Assembly: GCA_021786655.1 (NCBI GenBank)
Contig: JAJYMU010000290.1
Span: forward strand, 1-9,896
Origin: Bacteroidota bacterium
GTDB taxonomy: Bacteria; Bacteroidota; Ignavibacteria; Ignavibacteriales; Melioribacteraceae
Direction of reading: 5' to 3'
DNA: 9,896 nt
Position numbers and translations under genes: made by a program. Positions 1 to 6,620 of this stretch are shown here, in pieces. Under the pieces are notes generated by a model, which was given only the letters and a program-made list of their open reading frames with translations, was not told the DNA's origin and made no database searches. Every line of letters begins with the position of its first letter. The stretch's first letter is position 1.

Positions 1-290
1 ATCAAAAAACCATTTTTTCTGTTCCGCGAATGATTTTTAGTCACCGGAATTCCATTTCTACCAGCCGTCAAACGATTTTTTTTTCTCCCGCAAGTCATTC
101 TGCATCCCCCGCAAATGATTTTTATTCCCCTCCAAGCCATTTCTAACCTCCCGCAAACCGTTTCCACTGCCCCGCAAGCGGCTCCACGGCTCCTTCAAAC
201 CATTTCGCGCTCCCCGCTAACCATTCTCCAACCCCCGCGAGTGACTTTTTACAATCTTTAACCAGCTTTACACTGCTTCCAAACGAAATT
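1..290. repeat. Degenerate 21-bp tandem repeat array, 14 copies
   Basis: The unit is roughly CCCCGCAAACCATTTYTA plus three variable bases. Taking the G of GCAA (or its equivalent) as anchor, copies sit at 5, 26, 47, 68, 90, 111, 132, 153, 174, 195, 216, 237, 257 and 279. Ten of the thirteen intervals are exactly 21 bp; the others are 22, 20 and 22. The array continues off the left edge. On the minus strand one frame is open from 216 to 61 (52 codons) and encodes heptads close to N-G-L-R-G-x-x. It has no convincing start codon or ribosome site and is closed by TAG at both ends. Another minus frame gives K-W-F-A-G-x-x heptads with several stops. It could be a decayed heptad-repeat gene, or a non-coding spacer whose ATTT tracts recur every two helical turns. 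The periodicity is seen directly; the role is unknown. Confidence 0.85.
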
Positions 291-318
291 TATTTGGCAA
301 AAATGAATTCAAATTTGC

Positions 319-362
319 AGGTCGAACCTCTCCTGCTACTAAGCGGGAATTAATTTCGACCT
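319..362. repeat. Nested hairpin A of a REP/MITE-like element
   Basis: The outer arms AGGTCGAA (319-326) and TTCGACCT (355-362) are perfect complements. They enclose an inner stem TCCTGCT (331-337) / AGCGGGA (342-348) with one G-U wobble and a four-base loop ACTA. The two nested stems suggest a selected RNA or cruciform structure. The hairpin lies downstream of the PorV/PorQ-like gene and shares its arm sequence with the second hairpin at 376-400. There is no T tract, so it does not look like an intrinsic terminator. A dispersed intergenic repeat is the best guess. Confidence 0.6.
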
Positions 363-375
363 ACATACCACACTT

Positions 376-400
376 TAGGTCGATCAGAGTGATCGACCTA
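376..400. repeat. Perfect hairpin B, TAGGTCGATCA arms
   Basis: TAGGTCGATCA (376-386) and TGATCGACCTA (390-400) form a perfect 11-bp stem around GAG. Its AGGTCGA core also forms the outer arms of hairpin A, so the four copies make two inverted pairs within 82 bp, as in BIME-type paired REP elements. It lies 77 bp past the stop codon of the minus-strand PorV/PorQ-like gene and could protect its 3' end. No T run follows on either strand. The remaining spacer, 401-477, shows nothing recognisable. Confidence 0.6.
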
Positions 401-477
401 CAACATAAATGAAATTGTTCAATGTTGTTTTGCGTCAAGCGGTTGCGAATGTGATACTGTAACACATCGATCAATTA

Positions 478-1524
478 TTAGTTAAATCTATAATTCAAAA
501 TTATGTTTATAGTATTGAAATTTTGCCAATGTTTTATATCCGTTACATAAGAAGGCGGCTCCATATTCACATAATCAAGTTGTATTGTCAAAGGCAAAAG
601 TGACGGTGAAAAATCTTCCAACTTAATTTTAACACCAAAACCGTATGTGAAACTTTCAAACTTGTCTTTACTGTTAACATACATGACTTGTTTTTCATTG
701 TAGAAGCCCGCTCTAAAAAATAAAATATCCAGCAGCGAAAGCTCGCTTCCAATTTTAAACGCTGTTCGGTATTGTGAATTAAGCAAATCTTGATATTCAA
801 AACCCAGAATGAATCCTACTAAATATGCTTTTGAGTAAATCGATTGTTCTGAGAATTGGATCGAATTCGATATTCCAAACCTAAAGATTGAAGGGAAATA
901 CTCTTTTTGCGAGGAATAGTCTATTGCTTGATTGAAAATATTTTTCATCTGCGTCGCAGCTACTAAATTGTAATTTATATTTGAATTGTTGATCAAAGTA
1001 AATGATCGTGAAAACCCTATCTCAAAAAACGTGCTTTGATAATTCGCATTCTGTGCTAAACCGTCAACAAACAAATTTCCGCTCACTCCATAGTTGAATA
1101 ATCCATTTATACTGTTTGCATATGTAACAGTATATACTGTCCTAGTGGCACGATAATAAGCTATTGGCAAATCTGGATTACTATACCCAACCATCCCGTA
1201 ATCAATGGCAGCAACATTAAACCCAAACGCGCCGTATTTATTACTGTTATATGTCGCCCCGGCAAAATGGTAGTTTAAATCTTTTGCCAGATAAAACGGT
1301 GAGCTATGGGAATAAAATAACGCCACACCCGATGAGTTAATCAGGTTAGCAGGATTTGAATTGGAAACAAAATAAGAATCATAATCCAGAGTAACTATTC
1401 TTCCCATAGCTTCAGTTCTTGCACTTGGGATCCTTCCAAAAAATATTTCAACTGCAGATTCTTGATAATTTTGTGCAGTAGCTGAACCGGCTAAAAGAAA
1501 TGTCAACATCATTACTCTCTTCAC
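478..1524 (-). CDS. PorV/PorQ-like outer-membrane beta-barrel protein
   Basis: The 348-residue product has a short signal peptide (residues 1-17, ending ATAQ). Near the N-terminus it has the PorV/PorQ/UPF0164 signature: SARTEAMGR at 34-42 followed by NPANL at 57-61, matching the family pattern of an A-R-x-x-x-MG turn and then NPA. The rest alternates aromatic-rich strands with polar turns, as expected for an outer-membrane barrel, and ends in a strand finishing YRFN. PorV itself is a T9SS shuttle protein, but this lineage usually has several paralogues, so this copy need not be the secretion component. The start is GTG at 1524, preceded by TAGGAG with 8 bases of spacing. It lies 149 bp downstream of the jelly-roll lipoprotein gene and may be co-transcribed. 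An alternative is a generic OmpP1/FadL-style barrel. Confidence 0.68.
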   Translation of the reverse strand: MKRVMMLTFLLAGSATAQNYQESAVEIFFGRIPSARTEAMGRIVTLDYDSYFVSNSNPANLINSSGVALFYSHSSPFYLAKDLNYHFAGATYNSNKYGAFGFNVAAIDYGMVGYSNPDLPIAYYRATRTVYTVTYANSINGLFNYGVSGNLFVDGLAQNANYQSTFFEIGFSRSFTLINNSNINYNLVAATQMKNIFNQAIDYSSQKEYFPSIFRFGISNSIQFSEQSIYSKAYLVGFILGFEYQDLLNSQYRTAFKIGSELSLLDILFFRAGFYNEKQVMYVNSKDKFESFTYGFGVKIKLEDFSPSLLPLTIQLDYVNMEPPSYVTDIKHWQNFNTINIILNYRFN

Positions 1525-1673
1525 TTTATTACTCCTACATTAATGGAACAAAAAAAATTAAATTGAATATTGAGATAAGCTTATGGACATTTTCCCCACA
1601 ACCCACCTCCCCTATTCTATTTTTAACATATAACAAAAAAAGTAATTGTTCAATGCTTTTGTTTTGGGCGATG

Positions 1674-2267
1674 TTACTTTTTGACTGGGGCAATATTTAT
1701 ATCGTCAAACCAAACTTTGCCGCCGGAGTTTTGCGAGCTTCCGATGCCGGCAATTATCAGCGCTTTAGTTGTGCCGGGAGGAATTTTGAAAAGTGTTTTA
1801 ACTTGTTTCCAGTTTTGCGTTCCCGTAACCGGATGCAATGTTTCCGTTGTTGCGCTGCCCAACATTTTGTTTTCGGCGTTCCAGCATTCCACTTCAATGA
1901 AAGGCGAACTTTTTATTCCTTCTGTTTTTATCCAGCCGCTCAATTCGTAAACAGCCGGTTTCAAACCGTCAACTCTACGCACCCAATTGTAAACCGTGTT
2001 GGTCGAAGGATGGATTTTAGAGATTGAAATAGAAATTGATTTGTCCCCGCTGTGCGCTACGGAATTATCAACCTCCAAGCGCGCGTACTTAGCCGTCTGG
2101 GGCAGTTGATTCGATGTCCAACCGTCGGGATTATCGTCTTCAAAATTATTTTCGAATCCGCCGTTAAGTCTATCATGTACAACACTGCTGCATGACACAG
2201 AAAGAAAAACCATCATCGGCAAGAAACTCAACAGCAATATTTTGCCAAACGACTTTTTATTTTTCAC
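1674..2267 (-). CDS. Lipoprotein with CBM-like jelly-roll domain, GTG start
   Basis: The 197-residue product begins MKNKKSFGKI, then a hydrophobic stretch and the lipobox LSVSC, with the lipidated Cys at 26. It is therefore predicted to be membrane-anchored. Residues 37-193 look like a galactose-binding or CBM_4_9-type jelly roll: an opening GGFENNFEDDNPDGW, a middle VYELSGWIKTEG strand and a closing GGKVWFDDINI strand. Such domains bind glycans or act as beta-sandwich spacers; no catalytic residues are visible. I chose GTG at 2267 rather than ATG at 2363. The longer form adds 32 mostly polar residues ahead of an otherwise ideal lipoprotein signal, and its DNA contains a GC-rich hairpin that fits as the terminator of the preceding gene. 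The ribosome site for GTG is weak (an AGG about 11 bases upstream), so the start is not certain. The substrate is unknown. Confidence 0.75.
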   Translation of the reverse strand: MKNKKSFGKILLLSFLPMMVFLSVSCSSVVHDRLNGGFENNFEDDNPDGWTSNQLPQTAKYARLEVDNSVAHSGDKSISISISKIHPSTNTVYNWVRRVDGLKPAVYELSGWIKTEGIKSSPFIEVECWNAENKMLGSATTETLHPVTGTQNWKQVKTLFKIPPGTTKALIIAGIGSSQNSGGKVWFDDINIAPVKK

Positions 2268-2307
2268 CGTCAACAAAAACCTAAATGTAATGTCGAAATA
2301 TTCCCGC

Positions 2308-2343
2308 AGAGAAAGAATGCCGCGAACTTCCGCGGCAGTCTCT
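2308..2343 (-). terminator. Terminator-like hairpin after the LysM gene
   Basis: On the minus strand a perfect 7-bp stem TGCCGCG / CGCGGCA (2337-2331 and 2324-2318) encloses GAAGTT. Outer AGAGA / TCTCT segments (2343-2339 and 2312-2308) could extend the stem. TTCTTTCTCT follows in place of a clean T run, so termination may be weak or Rho-assisted. It lies 37 bp past the LysM stop codon, and its presence argues against the longer start of the next gene. Confidence 0.5.
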
Positions 2344-2380
2344 AATTTCTTTTCACAAATCATTCTAAACTATTCTTCAA

Positions 2381-3091
2381 TTACCGTTTTGCCGATTGCT
2401 GAGATTCAGTCGGCGGAGCGGGTTTATAATTTCTTCTAATCTTATCATACTTGCTCTGCTCTTCATCGCTCAAATAAGGAATCTTAAATATTTGCTTCGG
2501 ATAGATTAGATCCGGATTTTTAATTTGGTCGCGGTTGGATTTATAAATAACCGGCCATGCAAATGCGTTAGCGTAGTAATCCTTTTCCTTAGCGATGTTC
2601 CAGAGACAATCGCCCCTTACCACAGTGTGTGACATTTCTTTCGGTTTCTCAATCCACGCATCGAGCTTGCTTTGCAATCGGCTGTGAACCTCATCAAAAA
2701 ATTCCGGCAGAGCGCTTATTTTATTTTTCTTCATCGCATCCAGCTGTGCTTGCAAGTCCGCCTTCTTCCCCGCACGCGCATCTATGTTAGACGAGAGTGC
2801 GCTTAGCCGATTTCTGAAATCGTCAACGCCGGCTTTATCCGTGCCTAGCATTGCGTAAACGCCGTTGACGCAATCGTCGTATGTCTGAAGTCCGTCTCTT
2901 GTTTTCGTAAGACTTGCAATATCGTTTTTCAACTCATCGTTCTGTTTTGTTAAAGACGCCTTTTGTTCAGTTAACTGATTCATTTCCTGCTGCCACTCGT
3001 CTTTAGTCATATCCTTGTTATCCTGCGCAAGAATATTTATTGAGAGGAGTGTGCACGCTGCAAGTACTAAAAAATATTTATTCGGTTTCAT
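2381..3091 (-). CDS. Exported coiled-coil protein with C-terminal LysM domain
   Basis: The 236-residue product has a signal peptide (1-23, ending INILAQ) and a long charged helical region with coiled-coil character (about 28-70 and 95-122). A LysM domain follows at 155-205 (HTVVRGDCLWNIAKE, then NPDLIYPKQIFKIP), and the tail is basic and Pro-rich. LysM binds N-acetylglucosamine-containing glycans, normally peptidoglycan, so a periplasmic wall-binding scaffold is likely. LAAC at 10-13 resembles a lipobox but comes early in the signal and is followed by more hydrophobic residues, so type I cleavage is favoured. I chose ATG at 3091 because GGAGGATTT lies directly upstream; an upstream in-frame ATG would overlap the previous gene and has no such site. 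It is 31 bp after the coiled-coil lipoprotein gene, so the two are probably one operon with linked functions. Confidence 0.85.
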   Translation of the reverse strand: MKPNKYFLVLAACTLLSINILAQDNKDMTKDEWQQEMNQLTEQKASLTKQNDELKNDIASLTKTRDGLQTYDDCVNGVYAMLGTDKAGVDDFRNRLSALSSNIDARAGKKADLQAQLDAMKKNKISALPEFFDEVHSRLQSKLDAWIEKPKEMSHTVVRGDCLWNIAKEKDYYANAFAWPVIYKSNRDQIKNPDLIYPKQIFKIPYLSDEEQSKYDKIRRNYKPAPPTESQQSAKR

Positions 3092-3122
3092 AAATCCTCC
3101 TTTTGTTGATTGACTATAAATA

Positions 3123-3395
3123 CTATTTTCCGATTGATTCAAGATTCTTTTGAGTTTCGGTTTTCAGCTTTGCGCACTCGTCAAGTTTCGAATTTTTTTC
3201 CGCTATTTCTTTTTCTAATGCAGCTTTTTGATCTTTCAGCGAACCGACTTCGCTGTTGAGAGATTTGACTTCCGAGCGAAGCGTTTCAAGTTCCGCAAGT
3301 TGTTCATCCAATACTCCGCTGCAGCCGGAGATACCGATCATTGCAATTCCAATAAATACAATTGCAATCATTATTTTGATTATACTCTTCCTCAT
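3123..3395 (-). CDS. Small coiled-coil lipoprotein (Lpp-like architecture)
   Basis: The 90-residue product has a basic start (MRKSIIK), a hydrophobic segment and the lipobox ISGC, with the lipidated Cys at 25. Residues 28-88 form an almost uninterrupted heptad pattern (LAELETLRSEV, SLNSEVGSLKD, AALEKEIAEK), predicting a long amphipathic helix that could trimerise or pair with the coiled coil of the LysM protein encoded next. The plan recalls Braun lipoprotein, but homology is not claimed: the C-terminus is ESIGK, without the classic wall-linking YRK end. A second Cys at 74 could form a disulfide. The ribosome site AGGAGAAGGG lies just upstream of the ATG. A likely role is tethering between a membrane and peptidoglycan together with the LysM protein; this is inferred from gene order and architecture. 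Confidence 0.8.
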   Translation of the reverse strand: MRKSIIKIMIAIVFIGIAMIGISGCSGVLDEQLAELETLRSEVKSLNSEVGSLKDQKAALEKEIAEKNSKLDECAKLKTETQKNLESIGK

Positions 3396-3440
3396 AAACC
3401 CTTCTCCTCTTTTTATGAATAACGGTTAATTAGAACTGCT

Positions 3441-3493
3441 AAAAAGTAATTTTCGTTTCTTAACTTTCTCGTAAAAACCGTAAAACGAAAACT
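3441..3493 (-). terminator. Terminator-like hairpin after the beta-barrel gene
   Basis: On the minus strand, starting directly after the barrel stop codon, TTTTCGTTT (3491-3483) pairs with AAACGAAAA (3458-3450). G-U and A-U pairs extend the stem on both sides, the loop is 22 bases, and AC then TTTTT (3445-3441) follow. The stem is AT-rich, so its strength is uncertain. The rest of this spacer, up to the start of the coiled-coil lipoprotein at 3395, must hold that operon's promoter, but I could not find a convincing pair of hexamers. Confidence 0.55.
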
Positions 3494-3494
3494 T

Positions 3495-3983
3495 CTAAAA
3501 GAAAAATCTGGCGCCGAATCCGGCATCAAAACCAAATCCGGTAGAGCTGACGAGTTGAAGTGTAGGAACTAATTCCAGAAATATGTCGATCGGAGTCGAG
3601 CGCGGAAGCCATTCTAAACCAATGATACCTCTAACCGCAAACGTGCCTGAGTACTGCGGACCGGTATTTATTCTTCCTCCGATTCCGTAATACAACGGGA
3701 ACTGGCTGTTGATTGCAGTATAAGAATGCCAAAGGTAATCTACATGAAAATGAGTCCGCGTCGCACGATCATAATCCGGATCAAAACCGTTAATTCTATA
3801 ACCTTCAACAGACCAGCCAAGTCCGAATGCCAAAGCGTTTTCATGCGATAGCCAAAGTTTTGCGCTCAAACCCGTCGGCTCGCCTACTATTACGCCCAAT
3901 CCGAATTTTCTGGTTTGCGCTTCCACATTTTGAACCGCAAAAAAAGTAATCAGAAAAAAAACTGCTGAGAGAAGATATTTCAT
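3495..3983 (-). CDS. Small outer-membrane beta-barrel protein (BAPKO_0422/DUF3996-like)
   Basis: The 162-residue product has a signal peptide (1-23, ending VEAQ) and about eight amphipathic strands. Examples are KFGLGVIVGEPTGLSAKLWL, ALAFGLGWSV, HVDYLWHSY, LYYGIGGRI, FAVRGIIGLEWL and IDIFLELVPTLQLV, ending in the aromatic strand GFGARFFF, a usual barrel-assembly signal. The G-x-P-T-G-L-S-x-K turn and the P-I-D-I-F-L-E-L-V-P segment are typical of the small-barrel family annotated as DUF3996/BAPKO_0422-like. I recall the family from its pattern and could not search. I chose ATG at 3983 because AGGAG lies 8 bases upstream and a signal peptide starts right there; an in-frame start at 4085 would translate part of the upstream terminator. 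Its function is not known. It is flanked by terminators, suggesting a single-gene unit. Confidence 0.75.
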   Translation of the reverse strand: MKYLLSAVFFLITFFAVQNVEAQTRKFGLGVIVGEPTGLSAKLWLSHENALAFGLGWSVEGYRINGFDPDYDRATRTHFHVDYLWHSYTAINSQFPLYYGIGGRINTGPQYSGTFAVRGIIGLEWLPRSTPIDIFLELVPTLQLVSSTGFGFDAGFGARFFF

Positions 3984-4019
3984 TAAAACTCCTAAATAAA
4001 TTTTGATATACAATGTGTT

Positions 4020-4088
4020 AAAAAGGGACGGAAGACAAACCGAGTAGACCTGCGTCGCCGAAGCGAAAGCGAGCTTGTCTTCCATCCT
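4020..4088 (-). terminator. Strong intrinsic terminator with large structured loop
   Basis: On the minus strand GGATGGAAGACAA (4087-4075) pairs with TTGTCTTCCGTCC (4038-4026): 13 pairs including one T-G wobble. C and TTTTT (4024-4020) follow. It begins 21 bp after the stop codon of the DUF5666/T9SS gene. The 36-base loop is long for a terminator and contains CGC-TTCG-GCG (4065-4056), a stable UUCG tetraloop hairpin. The same DNA is the leader of the barrel gene, so a second role there is possible. Confidence 0.75.
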
Positions 4089-4108
4089 GCAGTTATGGGG
4101 TCAACTAC

Positions 4109-6532
4109 TTATTTTAGTAAAACCATTTTCTTAATTGCAATCTGACTTCCGGTTTTCAATTGATAGAAGTAAATACCCGATGCCAGATTAGCCGCGTTGA
4201 AATTGACAACGTGAGAACCGGCATCCATTGGACCGTTGATCAGCGTTGCAACTTCCTGACCTATCACGTTGAAAACTTTCAGCGTAACATTATCCGGCTT
4301 AGCCATAGTGAAGCTGATGTTCGTAGAAGGATTAAACGGGTTCGGATAATTCTGCTTAAGCTCGAACGTAGTTGGAATAGTTTCCTTGCTGCCGCCCTCA
4401 ACAGAAGTAACGGTGCCGGAAGTTTGCTGAACTTGAGTTGCGCTATAGCTTCCGTTTGGATTCTGGTTAGCCCAAACAGTCACAGTTTGTCCGGCCTGAA
4501 TCGATGAAGATTGAATCTGCGTGTATGATGAACTGATAAACACTGTGCTGCCGCTTAGTGTGAACGAAGGAACCGAAAGTTGAAGCGTGGTTGATGTTGA
4601 TGAAGTTACAACGCCGTTGAATACAACTGAGTTGGGTTGGCTCTCAACCTCAATTCTAACGGCAAGATTTGTACCCGCACTTGGCTTGGTATATCGCACT
4701 TCAACAAACTGCCCAACCTTCAGACTATCGAACGTAACCACTTTACCAAACTCACTATAATAGATTGTGTTTTGGTCAGTAGTCAATGTGAGTCCGGCAA
4801 CAAACAATTGACTTGTTCCAAGAGAATCAATCTTGCCGGAAACCTCAAACTCATTGTTCGAATGAACTTTGATAAGTTTGGCAACCAAATTACCGTTGGC
4901 ATCCAGAACGCCTTTAACTTCCACTTTCAATCCCAGCGTTAGGCTTAAGAAAGTAACCACACCGTTTCCGTTGCCTTTGAAAACTGTAGCTGAATCAACA
5001 AGAAAAGTCTTGTTCGATACGGTTAATGAATTTGCGGTCAGTAAATCAATCGTTCCTTCTACTACTATGAATGGACGCCAGAAATCATTTACTCTAACTC
5101 GAACAGCATAATATTGATTTGGACCCTGAACTGTGCCTTCAACAGTTACTATCTGACCAACCTTCAGATCATTAATCGTAATCGTGTTTCTATTGTTGTC
5201 CAAGAATTCCGTGTTCTGATCGGTGGTGAATGCCGTACCTTTTACGGTTAATGTAACGCCGTTTATGCTATCGATTGAGCCGGTAACATGAATTTGTGCT
5301 TTGCTGTGGTCCTTAACTTTTATGCGGCTCGCATAATAAATGTTGTTCTGCAAGTAAGCTTTAATCTCTACATAGGTTCCCACGGTTAAATCACCGAATG
5401 CAATGCTTTGTTTAAATTGGTTGTAGATTTTTGTTTGAGCGTTGACATGTATCGTATAACCGCCAACCGTAACGCTATCCGCGCCGACTGCTTGAATCAA
5501 ACCTTCAACTTCAAAACCATGCTGTGATGAATCGCTTTCCAATTTTACTCTAACTGCCGTGTAGGTACCGTTTGTTTGAAGCGAAGCTTGCACTTCAACA
5601 CGGTCGCCAACTTTCAAATCGGAAAAGCTAAGCATCGTTCCCCCTTCGGCAAAGAATACGGTGCTGGAATCGACGCTGCATGTTACGCCGCTTACGGTAA
5701 AGCTGCTAGACGTAATTGCAGTAATCGCTCCGTCAAGTTCCAAAAATTTCTGCGCATGATTGTCGTTCTCAACTTTTATTATTAACGCTAAATAAGTTGA
5801 ATCAGATTTCAAAAATCCTCTCACGTCAACTTGATCTCCCACTGTTATGTCGCTAAGCTTAATAATACCCATTTCCTCTTTTAGAATTACCGTTGAGCTG
5901 TCCACAAAGAAAACGGTATCATGCACCTTAATAGAATTTGATGTCACTTCTTGAACAACTCCTTCAAACTCGATTTCCTGTTGAGAATTTTTTGTAATCA
6001 CCTTTACGGATACAGCTAAGTAACTTCCGCCGTTTTGCAGAGATGCTCTAACTGAAACTTTGTCGCCGACTTTGAGATCGGCAAACTTCAATGAAGCATG
6101 GTACTGAGTGTATATAACTGTAGTTGAATCGACAAATACCTCTGTTCCGTTTACCGTAAATGAGTTTGTGGTTAAAGCTGTGATGGAGCCTTCAAATTCT
6201 ACAATGGGTTTTATATCTGAAAGTACAATTCTAATAGCCAGCAGCGAACCGTTAGATTGAGAAAGCGCCTCGATGTGTACAACGCTGCCGACCTTAAGAC
6301 TATCGAACAAAACCGTGCTGTGCATTCTGCCGGTAATCTGTGTCGATGAATTGACAAGTACTTCTATTGAATTCACTGTAATGCTGGAATCGGTTTTCAC
6401 CTGAATGCTTCCGGAGATATCAACTCTTCCGTCCGCTTTTGCATTCATAGGATTCCACAGTAGGAATGAAAACAACAGGAGAATGAAAATGTTTTCGATC
6501 CTTTTCAGCAACTGTTTTTTCTGTAGCAACAT
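4109..6532 (-). CDS. Secreted nine-repeat DUF5666-like protein with T9SS sorting domain
   Basis: The 807-residue product has a signal peptide (about 1-33, ending NAKA) and then nine tandem beta-rich repeats of 73-77 residues. They begin near residues 37, 111, 187, 264, 340, 414, 489, 562 and 636. Each follows the plan [hydrophobic]-E-x-x-G-x-I, S-x-T-V-x-G, V-D-x-x-T, then L-K-V-G-x-x-V-x-V and Y-x-A-x-x-[IV]-K-V, matching the DUF5666 fold. Residues 724-807 form a type A T9SS sorting domain (QNYPNPFNPSTNISF, GQEVATL, ASGIYFYQLKTG, ending KKMVLLK). The protein is therefore expected to cross the outer membrane and be anchored or released at the surface; the ligand is unknown. ATG at 6532 has AAGGAGAG upstream. 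The repeats have clearly diverged from one another, which suggests old duplications. The gene lies only 42 bp past a terminator, so it either depends on read-through or has a promoter within that hairpin or the previous gene. Confidence 0.9.
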   Translation of the reverse strand: MLLQKKQLLKRIENIFILLLFSFLLWNPMNAKADGRVDISGSIQVKTDSSITVNSIEVLVNSSTQITGRMHSTVLFDSLKVGSVVHIEALSQSNGSLLAIRIVLSDIKPIVEFEGSITALTTNSFTVNGTEVFVDSTTVIYTQYHASLKFADLKVGDKVSVRASLQNGGSYLAVSVKVITKNSQQEIEFEGVVQEVTSNSIKVHDTVFFVDSSTVILKEEMGIIKLSDITVGDQVDVRGFLKSDSTYLALIIKVENDNHAQKFLELDGAITAITSSSFTVSGVTCSVDSSTVFFAEGGTMLSFSDLKVGDRVEVQASLQTNGTYTAVRVKLESDSSQHGFEVEGLIQAVGADSVTVGGYTIHVNAQTKIYNQFKQSIAFGDLTVGTYVEIKAYLQNNIYYASRIKVKDHSKAQIHVTGSIDSINGVTLTVKGTAFTTDQNTEFLDNNRNTITINDLKVGQIVTVEGTVQGPNQYYAVRVRVNDFWRPFIVVEGTIDLLTANSLTVSNKTFLVDSATVFKGNGNGVVTFLSLTLGLKVEVKGVLDANGNLVAKLIKVHSNNEFEVSGKIDSLGTSQLFVAGLTLTTDQNTIYYSEFGKVVTFDSLKVGQFVEVRYTKPSAGTNLAVRIEVESQPNSVVFNGVVTSSTSTTLQLSVPSFTLSGSTVFISSSYTQIQSSSIQAGQTVTVWANQNPNGSYSATQVQQTSGTVTSVEGGSKETIPTTFELKQNYPNPFNPSTNISFTMAKPDNVTLKVFNVIGQEVATLINGPMDAGSHVVNFNAANLASGIYFYQLKTGSQIAIKKMVLLK

Positions 6533-6574
6533 TTTGTTCTCTCCTTCTTTATTTATGATTTTGATTTTGTTTAC

Positions 6575-6610
6575 TAAAAATGCGGATGAAGCCTTATCTC
6601 GGCTCCATCC
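6575..6610 (-). terminator. Intrinsic terminator after the 448-residue lipoprotein gene
   Basis: On the minus strand GGATGGAGCC (6610-6601) pairs with GGCTTCATCC (6593-6584) in a 10-bp stem with one G-T wobble. The loop is GAGATAA, and GCATTTTTAG (T run at 6580-6576) follows. It starts 10 bp after the TAG stop codon of the lipoprotein gene. This is the clearest classical terminator in the window and probably ends the response-regulator operon. Confidence 0.85.
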
Positions 6611-6620
6611 TTTCAGTTTC

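Noticed and set aside
1..290. CRISPR array interpretation of the 21-bp repeats
   Set aside because: There are no identical repeats separated by unique spacers of constant size; the whole unit is degenerate and contiguous, and no cas genes are nearby.
478..1524. Calling this gene the T9SS component PorV itself
   Set aside because: The family signature fits, but paralogues are common in this lineage and no other T9SS machinery gene lies nearby, so only a family-level name is justified.
1639..1650. Possible terminator at the poly-T on the minus strand after the jelly-roll lipoprotein
   Set aside because: The adjoining stem (AACAA/TTGTT) is too short and AT-rich to support a call.
1500..2027. 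Plus-strand ORFs overlapping the minus-strand genes (for example 1500-2027, 8669-9046, 7073-7324)
   Set aside because: They are antisense shadows of well-supported minus-strand genes, without ribosome sites, domains or plausible composition.
3092..3142. 17-residue N-terminal extension of the LysM protein
   Set aside because: It overlaps the end of the coiled-coil lipoprotein gene, while a near-perfect GGAGG site precedes the internal ATG at 3091.
3984..4085. 34-residue N-terminal extension of the beta-barrel protein
   Set aside because: It would translate the 3' half of the upstream terminator, lacks a ribosome site and would bury a normal signal peptide.
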